Shown here: piece by piece, positions 52,541-64,000 of the stretch | How the letters are laid out: every line of letters starts with the position of its first letter | Position numbering within the stretch: the stretch's first letter is position 1 | NCBI GenBank assembly: GCA_003254905.1 | Contig: QANU01008436.1 | Coordinates: 69,215-133,214, forward strand | Origin: Nissolia schottii | Taxonomy: Eukaryota > Streptophyta > Magnoliopsida > Fabales > Fabaceae | Direction: 5' to 3' | DNA: 64,000 bases | Program-made: the position numbers and the translations under genes | The notes under the pieces: generated by a model | Told to the model about the DNA's origin: nothing | Seen by the model: the letters and a program-made list of their open reading frames with translations, nothing else | Databases searched by the model: none

Positions 52541-52684
52541 TTAAACTTAACTTATTGAGTTATTCCAAACAAAAACAATGGAAAAAAAAAGTAAGGAAAA
52601 AAGAAAAGACCTTGTCCTGTTTCTTTTGAAATCTAAATTCAATATCTTAAAGAGTTGTTCATCAAGCGACTTAAATGCTTTGTA

Positions 52685-52853
52685 CATGGAGTATTGTTTG
52701 GGACCTAAATAATTAAGTTATTAATTTTTATGAATGACACTTGTCCATTTTTTTTATTGTCCATAAAAATGTCAAATGCCATTCATAAAAATGTATAAAT
52801 TGATATATAAGTAAATGAATAGATGGTTTCTCACCTACCCCAAATACTCCATG
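52685..52853. mobile_element. MITE with CATGGAGTATT ends
   Basis: CATGGAGTATTGTTTGGG at the left and CCCCAAATACTCCATG at the right pair. Inner ATGAATGACA / TGCCATTCAT motifs also pair. The length is 169 bp. Confidence 0.65.
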
Positions 52854-53661
52854 ATACTTAATTTATCCATTTTTGATAATTTTTACAACTAAATTTATTG
52901 AATTTTGTTATCATTTCATGATCTAATATGACATGTTGATGGATTATGTGATCTAATGTGATAAATTAATACTTTTTAATATAATATTTGTAGAGAGGTG
53001 TATTATATGTTCAAATGATTTGACTAATGAAAAATTTATTATGATCATATAAAGCATGAAATAATAACAAAAATTGATAAATTTAATTGTAAAAATTATT
53101 AAAAATAAATAAATTAAATAACATGAGACATCTACCTCATAGACAAGTAAGAAACCACTTAATGAATTAGCTTTCCCAAACAATTTTCTTCTGTGTGGAC
53201 CCTCACTTCCATTTCCTCACCTCACTTTCACCAGCCGAAGGGGTTGGACCACTACCTGATGTACAGACAATTTTCACTTATTCAGTACAACACACTGGAT
53301 ATATATTATGGAAAATTATTGTTAAAGTACAATACTTAAAATCAGACCCATGTGAATGATAAAAACTTGCACGTCATTTTTTTTTTTTTAACATCATAGT
53401 TGTACTGATAATCTGCATGTAGACCATTAGTCATTATTGGTGAAGGCTAAGATGCACCTTACAAGTATGGTGTATAATGTACTTGGTGGACTAGGGTGAA
53501 AGATTTATATTTAGCCACATTTTTAAAATGTGGTTAAATATATTTTAAAAGTGTAGTTAAATATGTTTGCAATTTTGTCCACATCATTACATCTCTCTTA
53601 CGGTGGCTCAACACACCACCACCTCTTTTTTATTGCCATCCTGATTGTTCCCCTCTCCATG
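52854..53661. other. Intergenic, nothing recognised
   Basis: AT-rich sequence between the MITE and the CACTA end. Confidence 0.4.
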
Positions 53662-53958
53662 CACTACCAGAAACATCCAAATTATTGTCAGGTAGTTACC
53701 ATCATAATAAAATCTAACAATATTACCGTCGAAAATAATACATAAAATTGACGATAACTATTTTTAGGCTAAATCGAAGCAATTTTGGTCACGATTACCG
53801 TCATAAAATATTTATCGACGGTAACACCGCCGATAATAGTTGGTGCTAAGTGGTGCGTGGTGAGGCGAACGTGTTGCCGTCAGAAGTTACCGACAGTAAA
53901 ACAAAGCATTTTATAGTCTAAAATTTACCATCGGAGACGTCCAACAATAACTGTAGTG
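53662..53958. mobile_element. CACTA terminus or small CACTA element
   Basis: CACTACCAGAAAC at 53662 is the classic CACTA tip. At 53941-53958 CCAACAATAACTGTAGTG gives the opposite tip, so the 297 bp could be a complete small element (flanks ATG / ATA, an imperfect 3-bp TSD). Alternatively only the left tip belongs to the larger unit that follows. Palindromic TTACCGTC..GACGGTAA motifs are already present. Confidence 0.6.
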
Positions 53959-53984
53959 ATAACTTTTGGAATTATTATTGTCAT

Positions 53985-54500
53985 TTGCGTCAAACGAATT
54001 CGACAGTAAGAAGTTGGAATTTTGAGGGGATGCACATGCCCATGCACGTAACGTTCAAGTGGTTACCGTCAGAATTATCCGATGGTAATAGGCTCAGAAT
54101 ATGTAGAGACACATGTTTTCCCCATGCATGTAATGTTCGAGTAATTACCGTCAGAAATATCTGACAATAAGGGTCTCAAAATATGAACAGACACGCGTTT
54201 TCCCCACACTTGTAACATTCAACTAATTATCATCAGAAAAAACTGACGGTAAGGGTCTCAAAATATGAACAAACACGTGTTCTCCCCAAGTTTGTAATGT
54301 TCAACTAGTTACTGTCAAAACAATCTGACGGTAAGGGTCTCAAATATGAATAGACACGCGTTTTCCTCACTTTTGTAACGTTCGACTAGTTAATGTTGAA
54401 AAAATATGACAGTAATAGTCTCAAAATATGAACGAGCGCACGTTTTCTAGTGTTTGTAACGATTTTATAGTTACCATTAGATTTATCTAACGATAATGAC
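53985..54500. repeat. CACTA-type subterminal repeat array
   Basis: Six units of about 80-85 bp each contain an imperfect palindrome of the form TTACCGTCAGA..TCTGACGGTAA, followed by GGGTCTCAAAATATGAAC and CACGCGTTTTCCCCA-like sequence (from about 54061, 54144, 54225, 54306, 54388 and 54468). Such arrays are transposase binding sites in CACTA elements (known for the superfamily). Confidence 0.8.
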
Positions 54501-54739
54501 GAAGCACTGCGACCTCACAGAGGCAATATATAGAGCTCCTTTGTCCTTCCCTCCCTCACTCACATTCTCTCTGTCCCTCTCCTCCATTAGTGTCTTGTTG
54601 TTTCTCTCCTTCTCCACCACCTCCGTCCTCTTAGTCTCCCTCTCTGCGACAACCACCACTCTCCTCTTTGTCTTCCTCTCCGGTTTCGCCATCGTCGCCA
54701 CCGCCGCCACCGCCACCACCCACAATTCAAGTTAGTTTT

Positions 54740-55400
54740 TTTTTTGTTAATTTATTTTATTTAAATTTGTTATGTTATTTTAGTTAATTTTATGTTAGGT
54801 TTAGTTAATATTAGATTAATAGTAGTTAATAAAATTTATTAGATTAATTTTATTTAATATTATGTTAGGTTTAGATTATGTTGAAATTATGTTAGGTTTA
54901 GTTAATATTAGATTAATATTAATTAAAAAAATTATTAGATTAATTTAAGTTAATATTATGTTAGATTTAGAATATGTTAAAATTATGTTAGGTATAGTTA
55001 ATATTAGATTAATTTGTTAGGATTATCTAATTTTGTGGTAGGTAATATTAGATTTAATTTTTTTACGTTATTTTAGTTAATTTTATGTTACGTTTCGTTA
55101 ATATTAGATTCATATTAGTTAACAAAATTTATTAGATTAATTTTAGTTAATATTATGTTATATTTAGATTATTTTAAAATTATGTTGGGTTTAGTTAATA
55201 TTAGATTCATTTGTTAGGTTTAGTTAATTTTATGTTAGATAATATTAGATTAAATTTGTTATGTTATTTAATTAGTTAATTTTATGTTAGGTTTAGTTAA
55301 TGTTAGATTAATATTAGTTAACAAAAAATATTAGATTCATTTTAGTTAATATTATGTTAGATTTAGATTATGTTAAAATTATGTTAGATATTACAATTAT
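54740..55400. repeat. AT-rich minisatellite-like repeat
   Basis: Irregular repeats of TTAGTTAATATTAGATTAAT and TTATGTTAGGTTTAG fill about 660 bp, probably an expanded intron of the TNP1-like gene. Confidence 0.7.
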
Positions 55401-55539
55401 TAGTGTGATTAGATATTACAATTATTTGCTATCAATTATTAGTATTATTTTATCATTACCACTATTAGTTCTTATTTTTATATTTTATTTTGGTATGTTA
55501 TTGTGATATTTTATTTTTTTTAATATGGTCGACAAATGA

Positions 55540-57319
55540 AAAAGGCAGGACTCCGACTACTATCCCGCATCTGCTAAGCAGGGTAGTAGTGGGAGGGGCA
55601 AGGGAAGGGGTACGGAGTCGGGGTCGACGTCGAGTAGTACGTCGGCATCCTCAAGCCCGGCCATGGGGGATGATTTCATACCAACCCTGGGCTTTAGGGA
55701 GGTTGTAGGAGATGACCTCCCTCGAGAGCTAGGTGATGCTCTTGCATTGAGCTTCTTGCCTTAGTCGTCATCACAGGCAGCAAGGTTTGGGAGCTTCGCC
55801 GAGTAGACGTTTCCATCAGCACAACTACCATAGCCAGAGACTCCCACCAACACCTAGTTGCAGGGATCCGCCACACACGAAAGGCGAGTGACTATCCGAC
55901 TGGACGAGAATAATGGTGGGTAAGTTTTGTTAATTATTTTTGTTTACTTACAATTTATTTAATTTTTGTAACATTACTAATATATATTGTTACTTATGTT
56001 TGTATAGGTGGATTCCCCACGAGGACGCACGTCACGCCATGATAGAGACTATGAAAAAATGATACAACAGAGTCGTCTGTAAGTGGCAGGAGTACAACAG
56101 TGAGGAGAAGGATCGCCTCTTCAACGTTTTGAAGGTAGATTTTTTTAAATAATAAGTTAGGCTTAAATTAAATTATTTAATTAATTAATTAATAATGTTT
56201 TACTGTTTATATTTTCAGGATCATTTTGAGTATGATCTTCCTGAAGAAGTCAACATGAAGAAGGCATTTAACTATAGGGCTGACAGGCCTCTCTAGTAAC
56301 TGTTGATGGACATTCGGTCAGGTAAGGACAAAGACCCGAACTGGTTGACCCCCGAGCAGCTTGCTCAGCTAAACGCTTATGGGACCTCAGATGAGTTTAA
56401 GATACGGTTTGAGAACTCTAAGTGTGACCAGATGCAAGGCTGGTGGGGCAACATCCACACCCTCTGCGAGCTTGCACTCCACACTCCTCAGGATGGTAAT
56501 TACATTTACCTTAATTTATTTTACAATTATTAGTTGTTGTACTTAATTTATTATTTATATATGAAGTATAAAATTTATATAAATTTAAACAATTAAATAT
56601 GCAACACTGACAAATGGGTCGGGAGTCTACTGAGGTGAAGTTGTTCTGCGAGACCCACACGACGAAGGCGGACAAGTCTTGGTGGGTCGACACTCGCTTC
56701 CAACAAACTGCAGTAAGTAATTTTTATATTCATTATATAATTATAATTGTTCCCTTGCTATTTTAATTTTCTATATTAATAAGTTTTAAATTTTTATTTT
56801 TGTAAGCTGGATTTGACGAGGTACTTCAGGTTGCACAAACTCAGCAAGCTAAGAGTGCGCCTTTGGTACTGAGCCAGCCCCCATCGATGAGAACGTGGTT
56901 CGGCTGGATGTGGTCAGCGGTATGAACCATAACCTCATCTACGACTGGGGGACACAACTCTCAATTACATTGAGGGGCCTCGATCGACGACTGCATCTAT
57001 TAGGTCGTCATCGACGCCAAACAATGGTGAGCTCCACGAGCGCCTGTTCAAGATGAACCAGGAGCTACACATGTAGGCAGTGAGTCACAAGCAGGTGGTT
57101 TAGGAGCTTCTGAATGTTAAGGAGAAGAAGAAAAAGGACAAGGAGAAGCTGAACGAGAAGCTCAAGGGGTTGGAGGCTTGCTTTGGCGAATTTGCCCGGG
57201 GATCGAGTAGTACGACCCATGGCATGCCTCCTGAGTTGCTTTCGTCTAACTCCTCGTCCGACAATGCCATCCATGAGGATGCCGCCTCCAATGATGATGT
57301 TGTGAATCTAAGAGATTAG
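55540..57319 (+). pseudogene. TNP1-like (En/Spm plant transposase) pseudogene
   Basis: Recognisable blocks are split by usable splice sites (acceptors at about 56008 and 56219, donors at about 56132 and 56711). They read WIPHEDARHAMIE, then RVVCKWQEYNSEEKDRLF, DHFEYDLPEEVNMKKAFNYR, WLTPEQLAQLNAY, GRESTEVKLFCETHTTKAD and a C-terminal coiled coil EKKKKDKEKLNEKLKG. This is the order of the plant En/Spm TNP1-type protein, which binds the subterminal repeats. Two adjacent in-frame stops at 56294-56299 (TAG TAA) and other stops break it. It lies directly after the subterminal array, as expected for the element's own gene. Confidence 0.7.
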
Positions 57320-57789
57320 ATTTTATTGTTTTTTTAATATTTTATGATTTTTTTAAGTTTATTTTAAGTTAATGAATTTTATTGTTCGTATTTTAAGTTA
57401 ATAAATTTGTCATTTATTTTAATTTTTATTTCCTTTTCATGATAGACATAATTGAAGTTTATTAATTAATAAATAAATAATAAATATGCTTAATAAATTA
57501 ATTAATAAGCTTAGTAATTACTATACACTTAATTTTAGTTAATAATTAATAAAATAAATTAATTAATAGACTTAAAAATTAGTATACCCTTAATTTTAGC
57601 TAATAATTAATAAAACAAATTAATTAATAGACTTAACAATTAGTATATACGCTTAATTTTAGTTAATAATTAATAAAATTAATTAATTAATGGGCTTCCT
57701 ACACGCTTGATTTTAGTTAATAATTAACAAAATAAATTAATTAATAGACTTAATAAATAATAATTCATAAATCATAAATATTAATTAAT
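57320..57789. repeat. TTAATTAATAA-rich stretch
   Basis: TTAATTAATAGACTTAATAATTA variants are repeated about five times between the TNP1-like pseudogene and the second subterminal block. Nothing coding. Confidence 0.6.
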
Positions 57790-58190
57790 AAATTATTAGG
57801 TTCTTATGTATTACTATCGGTAATAACCGATGGTAATGTTAAGGTATAGGATTTAGCTCAAATTCTTAAACCTAAACCCTAAAGGGTTTAGGGTGTTACC
57901 ATTAGATTTAGCTGATGGTGATTACAAATAAAATTATTGTTGGTAAAATCCGAAGGTAACAACCCAAAACCCTAAAGCCTAAACCCTAAATGGTGTAGGG
58001 CCTTACGTCAGATTTTACCAACAGTAACAAAAGTGAATCTTTACCAAGATTGCCGCGCCTATTTTCGCACCGTCAAAAATTTTGAAAACAAATCCGACGG
58101 CAATCCATTAAATTAAATGACGCGTTTCGATCAAGCAATTACACTCGGATTGTTTCCAGTTACTGCCAGATATATCTGACATTAATTTTC
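57790..58190. repeat. Second CACTA subterminal block with telomere-like motifs
   Basis: Palindromes like those at 53985-54500 recur (ATCGGTAATAACCGATGGTAA; GTCAGATTTTACC; CTGCCAGATATATCTGAC). Two stretches of AAACCCTAAA-type units (about 57868-57895 and 57965-57992), one as the palindrome AACCCTAAAGGGTTTAGGG, are inside. Confidence 0.65.
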
Positions 58191-58902
58191 TGAAAATTAA
58201 CTTAGTCGAGTTTCATTCACCCACCAACACCATTTCCTTCATTTCTTATTTCTCTTCTCATCTCCTCTCCTCCTTCCTCCGCCACCACCACCACATCCCA
58301 GCCACCACTACATTGCCGCCCCTACTATTTCTCGCAACTCTTTCACCATCTCAACAACCCCCCACACATATTAACCATCATTACCATACCTCTTCCACCA
58401 CCACCACCAATTCTTACTAGGTCATTACATAACTACTATTCTTTTGTTTAATTCATTCAATTTCATAAATAATGTTAATTTCTAATTGAATTTTTTGTGT
58501 GGTGATATGTTTATTTAGGAGATTGAAGGAGCCATTCATTTTGCGGATTGAAGGAGTCACTTAAGTTTGTAATGACAATTAGTTATGTATATATGAACTT
58601 ACATAGGTAGAGACTTATTTTCTTAGGATAGATTTGTAGAATTGGAGTTATATGGCTGGACTAGGGAAAGGAACGCTTAGTGTTTCTTTCTGAAAGGAAC
58701 GTTTAGTGTTTCTTTCCGAACTTGTTTGAATTGTTGTGCTGACAACGATGATTACATGTTGTTTGTAGAGATTGGAGGAAATCTATTTTAGAATGGTTTA
58801 TGAATAATTGTATGCAATTAAGAATGTAAGTTGCAATAAGGAAATTAAACTAAGATCATTAAGTTCGCGTCGGTTAATGTAATATGCGTGTAGGATTTTT
58901 GC
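58191..58902. other. Leader-like region before TNP2
   Basis: A CT/CCA-rich leader-like segment (58200-58420), then AT-rich sequence up to the first TNP2 block. No gene of its own. Confidence 0.4.
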
Positions 58903-61066
58903 AAACATGATTCCATAGAATAGATTTTGGATGTATGATAGATACTACGAGAATTGGGGAGTGATAAAGGCAAAAAATTTTGATGGTGTGGACTACTTTT
59001 GTCAAATAGTTAAATCAACTGATCAGTTTGTCACAGAGTAAAGAGTTAGGTATCCGTCTTTTTCGTGCAAGCGCTATAAGATATTAAATGTTGAACAGAT
59101 TAGAGTGCATCTTTATAGGAAAAGGTTTGAGCTGCATTATTAGATGTGGGTAGACCATGGAGAGGCGGATGTCAATGGTGTAAATGAGTTCAGTAGTTGT
59201 CAGTATGAAGTGGGGAGTTCAAGTTAGGCTTGTGTCGATGAACCAAAAACAGTTAATGACGATAAAAATTCACAAATGGTTAACGATGCATTTGGAGGTG
59301 ACTCTGACATGCACAATGACAACTTACTACATGAGAAACCCAATCCAGATGCCAAAAATTTCTATAGCTTGATAAAGGAAGCAAATACTCCGGTATGGGA
59401 AGAATCTGTTCATTCACGATTATTTGTGGCAGCTAGGATGTCGACTATGAAGTCAGACTCTAATCAAAGTGAGAGATTGTTTGATTAATGGCTTGACTTC
59501 ATTATAGATCTAACACCACTAGGGAAATTTTGATGCAGCCTTGCTCAATGATGATGATGATACGACCTTTACTCAATGCAAATTTTATGATGCTAATAGG
59601 TTTAAGCCGTGAAGAGTAGGCCGTTAGGAGATATAAGGACGTTCCTTTTAAATGAATGCATTACTTGCCTTTAATTCCAAGACTTAAGAGGTTATTTGCA
59701 TCAATGAGCTCGACACAGCACATGACATGGCATATTAAGAATAGAAGAAACGATGGTCGCATGACTCACCCTTCTCATGGTAAAGTGTGGAAACACTTTG
59801 GCAGAGTTTACCCTGACTTTGTGACAGAACCTCGAAATGTGAGATTAGGGCTTTGTTCAAATGGGTTTACTTCTAACAATCAGTTTAGCAAACCTTACTC
59901 ATGTTGGCCAGTAATCATTACACCATACAATTTACCACCTGAGGTATGCCTGAAAGACCCTTATCTGTTCTTATCTTGTGTAATCCCTGTCCCGAGCAAC
60001 CCTAAAGCAAAGATTGATGTTTTTCTTCAGCCCGTGATAGATGAATTGAACCAGCTATGGAATTCAGGTGTGCTTAGGTACAACGTGTCCAAGAAGCAGA
60101 ATTTTGTATTAAGGGCATCTTTGATGTGGACTATTAATGATTTTCCTGCTTATGGAATGTTGTCTGGATGGATGACAGAGGGAACTTTAGCCTGTCCAAT
60201 TTGTATGGAAGACACTAAAGCATTCTGACTACAGTACAGAGGAAAATAATCCTGGTTTGATTGTCACAGGGTATTCGTGGAACCCTGGCATACATTTAGG
60301 AACAATAAGTATGGATTTCGAAAGAACAGAATTGAAAATAAAAAGCCTCCACAAAAATTAACTAGCCTTGAGATTTTGAGGAGGGTTAGACATCTTCCAA
60401 AGATTACTGAAGTTGGCAAAGTTGTTAGGTTTCAAGGTTATGGGTAAGAACATAACTGGACTAAGAAGAGCATATTCTGGGATTTTCCCTATTAGAAAGA
60501 TAACTCGGTTTGTCTAGATGTTACGCATATTGAAAAAAAAGATTTTGATAATATATACTATCATGGACACCAATCAGACCAAGGACAACGAGAAGGCAAT
60601 GCTAGATTTAAAACAGTTTTGTAGACGTCCCGAGTTGAACCTACAACAAATTTCTGGTGGTCATTTATGAAGCCCAAAGCGTGCTACACCCTGAACAAGC
60701 GACCAGTTCAAAGTGTGCTTCATTGGTTGCAAGATTTGAAAATGCTTGATGGTTATGCATCTAACCTGGCTCGATGTGTTAATATTGCACAAAAAAAGTT
60801 GGCATGAAGAGCCATAACTGTCATGTGTTTATACAGTGTCTCCTCCCAATTGCATTCAGAGAATTATCGAAGAGCATGTTGAAACCGATAAGCGAGTTGA
60901 GCCAATTTTTCAAAACCTTATGCTCGTCGACTGTTGATGTTGAAGACCTCTTAATCATGGAGCAAAACATTCCTATTATCCTTTGTTCACTTGAGAGGGT
61001 GTTTCCCTCGACATTTTTTGATGTAATTGAGCATTTACCTATACACTTAGCTTACGAAGGCCGAAT
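58903..61066 (+). pseudogene. TNP2-like CACTA transposase pseudogene
   Basis: The N-terminal transposase-associated domain is readable with stops (RFWMYDRYYENW, GVDYFCQI, IRVHLYRKRFELHY, WVDHGEADVN). Next comes the core: the longest intact piece, 59656-60228, reads MHYLPLIPRLKRLFAS, DGRMTHPSHGKVWKHF, VRLGLCSNGF, WPVIITPYNLPP and GTLACPICMEDTKAF. Then FDCHR, FWDFPY, KDFDNI, KPKACYTLNKR, DGYASNLARC, KSHNCHVFIQCLLPIAF, MEQNIPIILCSLERVFP and HLPIHLAYEGRM follow, across frames. Sequence then turns into a GGT-rich tract, so the C-terminus is lost. TNP2 cuts and joins CACTA ends (known). The order and the ICMEDTKAF-type zinc motif are diagnostic. Confidence 0.88.
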
Positions 61067-61405
61067 GTGTGGTGACGGTGGTGGAGATGGCAACGGTGGT
61101 GGTGACAGTGACGTGGTGATGGTGGCACGGTAGTGGTGGGTGGTCTATATTGGCAGTGGCGGGAGTGGTGGTGGCGCTGGTTGTGGTGGCTCATGGAGAG
61201 AGAGAGAGGTGTTTAAGTTAAGAATATTTTTGTCAAAATAAAAGTTGAAGGGTTATCTAAAAGGTGTTAATCCTAGATAGACACCTCTCATGGGGTAATC
61301 CACATTACCAACAATGTTGCGTAACCAAACAGGTCAATATGGACTGCCAGATAATTTAATTACAAAATTACCAGTAATCTAGCCACATTATCTCATACCA
61401 AACAT
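61067..61405. repeat. GGT-rich tract and element end
   Basis: GGTGGTGG-type sequence (61067-61190), then a stretch with GGTAATCCACATTACC and the end TTACCAGTAATCTAGCC..CCAAACA. It resembles the end at 32230-32430. Confidence 0.5.
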
Positions 61406-61413
61406 TTACTAAG

Positions 61414-61678
61414 TAGGAATGTCAAAATGAGCCCGGTCTGCGAGCCCGGCCTGCTTACCCGGTAAAATGGACGAACTAAAAGTATAAAATCTGGTCCGCG
61501 AATAGCAAAAGCCCTTTTAGGCCCAGCCCATTTAGTGTTAACATAGGCATAACCTGCAGACTAACCCGTTTATCCACATAAATGGACAGACCAAACATAT
61601 AAAACTGACCTGTGAATAGTAAAAGTCCATTTAGCCCCGCGGGTTAGCCGGGCCGGGTTGGCTCGTTTGACAGCCCTA
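61414..61678. mobile_element. hAT MITE, same family as 9007-9338
   Basis: Starts TAGGAATGTCAAAATGAGCC and ends GGCTCGTTTGACAGCCCTA. It is flanked by ttactaag and ctcctaag, an 8-bp duplication with two changes. Interior blocks (CCATTTAGTGTTAACATAGG, TTTATCCACATAAATGGAC) match the other MITE in reverse orientation. Confidence 0.8.
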
Positions 61679-62652
61679 CTCCTAAGTATCATGCATTAAG
61701 GTATAACTTATGATATTTATTTCATTTAATATATTTTAAAGTTAACATTATTCAATGTCAATTATAAATACAACATTTATTCATGTTTAGGTCCTAATTA
61801 AATTGCTTATAACATATTTTTTTAACGTATGTAAACTCTTACGAGTTTCAAGTTGAGTTTGTTGAGCCTTCACGAGTTTACTTAAATTCTCGATTTTGAT
61901 AACCTTGGTGGTAAGCGTCCCAGGACAAAAATACAGACACAGGGACAACAAAGACGTATCCCTTGTTTTCCTTCATTTTGGAGATACAGAAATTAACTTA
62001 AAATCGTCTCATACATGTCTCATATATTCCTCCTTTTTTAATGTATAGAAATTAGTTTGAAAAAATATCATAAAAGAAAGACGATTGTAAGTTTTATGTT
62101 TTGCCTCCTTTTCCTTTTTCAAATATATTTATATTCTTACTGTCTCTATATTTTTTGTTTCACGATACTTACCGAATGCTACTAGAGACTTTTATTTATG
62201 TATTTCTCGTTTGATAAATGAATACAAAATATTTATCTATGTCTAAAAGAAAGAAAGAAATTGTATTTCCTTCCCCCATATGGCAACAAGAAGTCGTGAA
62301 GAAAGTTATTTTTCACTTCAATAAACAAGACAAAAACGCTATTCTAAGATCTCTTCAGGCATGGCCTAATTTTACAAATCATAGAGTTGCAAATATCACA
62401 TGAAAGAAATGCAAACTCAAATTTTGGATCATACCTGTCCTTGAATCAAAATAATACAAAGAAATAAAAAAAAGCTTTATATCTCGAACAATTTGTTAAG
62501 CAAAATGTTCAAATAGAAACAAAAGAGTGGATCGTTTTTATCTATCAATAAATAAAAATAAAAATTAAACAATAAATAAAAGATAAGCGGTGGAGATTGG
62601 TTGCACATACAACTGCGCACGCACGATTGTCGTGCTATTAATTATTTTTTAA
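61679..62652. other. Intergenic, nothing recognised
   Basis: AT-rich sequence without gene or clear repeat. Confidence 0.4.
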
Positions 62653-62661
62653 AAGAAATTA

Positions 62662-63873
62662 GGGTAATTATTCTTGCACACCTAAGCCTTACATGTCTAT
62701 TGCACACTTAGACTCTTTTATAGAATAGTGTGCTAACTCAGCACACCATTAATTGGTTCACCATAATCACTCACGCTCAACGTTCGTGCTGACTCATTTT
62801 TGTCTTTTGGCTCATTCTCTCTCAATTTTTTGCTTCGTTTTTTTGGATATGGTGTTTTGTCCTGTAATCATGTTCGTCGTGATCGTCAATGTTGATGAAT
62901 CCACCAGTTTTCGTTGGCAAGGATCCGTCGTTTACGGAGTTGATGGAAAGATTCATCAATACAACAGCGACGCTGCCACCAATCACAGTGGAGGAAGGTA
63001 ATTATTCAATAAATTAATGAGTAGGTCATTTATAATACGATGGTTGTGTTGTACATAGGCAAATGGTTGTATCTAATCGTATAACAAAGTTATGTCTCAC
63101 ACATTTGGAAGGTTGGGTCTTGATCGATAAAATGGTTAGGTCTCGTATAATAAAACGTTAGCGTTTATGTTGTTTTAAATGGTAAAGTTAACTATTGCAT
63201 TGAGAAACCCACAAATTAGTGAATATGACATAGACAGGTCTAACCATTTTGTTCTTATCATATCCAACCATATAACATTTACAAATTTAACCATGACATG
63301 CATCTCAATGACCTAACCATAGCTAGATATAACCATAAAACACAATCAGATGTAACCACATAACATATACAAACACAACATGATAATGCAAACAGACACA
63401 ACCAACTAGCAAACATAGACATAACCATGATAGATAACGAGACACAATCTTTTATTATACTCAGACACAACTCTTTGGTGAAAAAAGACACAACCTTTTT
63501 GTGAACTCAGAAATAACCTTATTAAACAACATTACCTAACCGTTCTTTAATCAAAGCAAAGAGAGAAAAAAAAAAAGAGCATAAAAAGGTTGTGATCGCA
63601 AGGAAAAATAGAAAAACGAATGGACACAACGAAAGACAAATAGAGGAATGTTTGATGATGAACTCGTATAAAAAAACTCGAAGATGAACTAGTGATGAAG
63701 AACAATCAAGAGGAAGACGAAAGAGTCGTGATCATAGGAGGAAGAAATGGTTAGGTCGCAAGAGCTATGAAAGAAGAAAGGTTGTGAGAGAGAGCACGAA
63801 ATGTGAATTTTTGTGTGTGTGGACCTTTTCTACAATGAGTGTGCAACTAACAGATGTGCAAAAATCGATACGC
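62662..63873. mobile_element. Mutator-type element with subterminal GGTTGTGTCT motifs
   Basis: The element is 1212 bp, flanked by an exact 9-bp duplication AAGAAATTA (62653-62661 and 63874-63882). Ends are GGGTAATTATTCTTGCACAC and, on the minus strand, GCGTATCGATTTTTGCACAT, matching at about 16 of the first 22 bases. Inside are about fifteen copies of a short GGTTGTGTCT-like motif, in one orientation at 63040-63160 and in the other at 63230-63530. No transposase was seen. An 82-codon frame at 62753-63001 has no recognised domain. Confidence 0.75.
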
Positions 63874-64000
63874 AAGAAATTAATGATATCAGACGATTTT
63901 TTATTGAATTTTGTTAACTAACAGGGCATTAGTTAAGGTAACAAAAGGAGTAAGTTTTGAAACATTTAATACGCATTGAAAACCAACAAATCTTACATTC

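Noticed and set aside
54483..54735. Overlapping frames on both strands at the end of the CACTA array
   Set aside because: CT-rich leader-like DNA; no transposase similarity and no support for translation.
57860..57995. Interstitial telomere array
   Set aside because: Only two or three AAACCCTAAA-type units at each spot, far short of an array; listed only as a weak motif finding.
53860..58190. CRISPR-like array because of regularly spaced palindromes
   Set aside because: The genome is a plant, units are degenerate, spacers are also repeated, and the context is a CACTA transposon.

Overview
The window is nuclear DNA from a flowering plant, most likely a dicot and plausibly a legume. That is inferred from AT-rich, intron-rich genes, the style of the BSK2 and AUG1 genes, and repeats whose ends resemble the 'GGGTTAATTA..TTTTTAGTCCCTG' and 'cgctgagcga' families I associate with legumes; the species is not proven. 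There is one assembly gap of Ns (42731-43502).

Three host genes can be supported. A six-exon gene on the minus strand (2986-6285) encodes AUGMIN subunit 1 (HAUS1-like), a microtubule-nucleation factor. A ten-exon gene on the plus strand (36226-41455) encodes a brassinosteroid-signalling kinase, closest to BSK2, with an N-myristoylation start, an atypical kinase domain and a C-terminal TPR region. A small plus-strand gene (50837-51061, 74 codons), probably with a long 5' UTR intron, encodes an unrecognised acidic/lysine-rich protein. No tRNA, rRNA or CRISPR was seen.

Almost everything else is transposable-element DNA, much of it nested. From left to right: a copia integrase fragment at the window edge; TIR elements around AUG1; a hAT-like element with a GGCGA minisatellite (7175-8870); a hAT MITE (9007-9338); a LINE endonuclease fragment (13268-10829, minus) carrying a long-TIR element, a SINE and an abutting LTR; a decayed copia element (about 14811-22462) hit by two elements with 9-bp duplications; an Athila-type gypsy 5' LTR with PBS and gag start (24345-26262) that runs into a CCA-rich tract, itself hit by two solo LTRs (26331-30060 and 30378-31906); a TIR element whose hairpin apex coincides with the N gap (42471-43791); a degraded solo LTR (46053-47175); CACTA material with subterminal palindromes, a TNP1-like and a TNP2-like pseudogene (53662-61066); a second hAT MITE (61414-61678); and a Mutator-type element with an exact 9-bp duplication (62662-63873).

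The genes do not form a pathway or cluster. The main interest is the insertion history, which can be read from target-site duplications (TSDs), and several compact non-autonomous families with unusual internal structure. All coordinates of degraded repeats are approximate unless a TSD is quoted.
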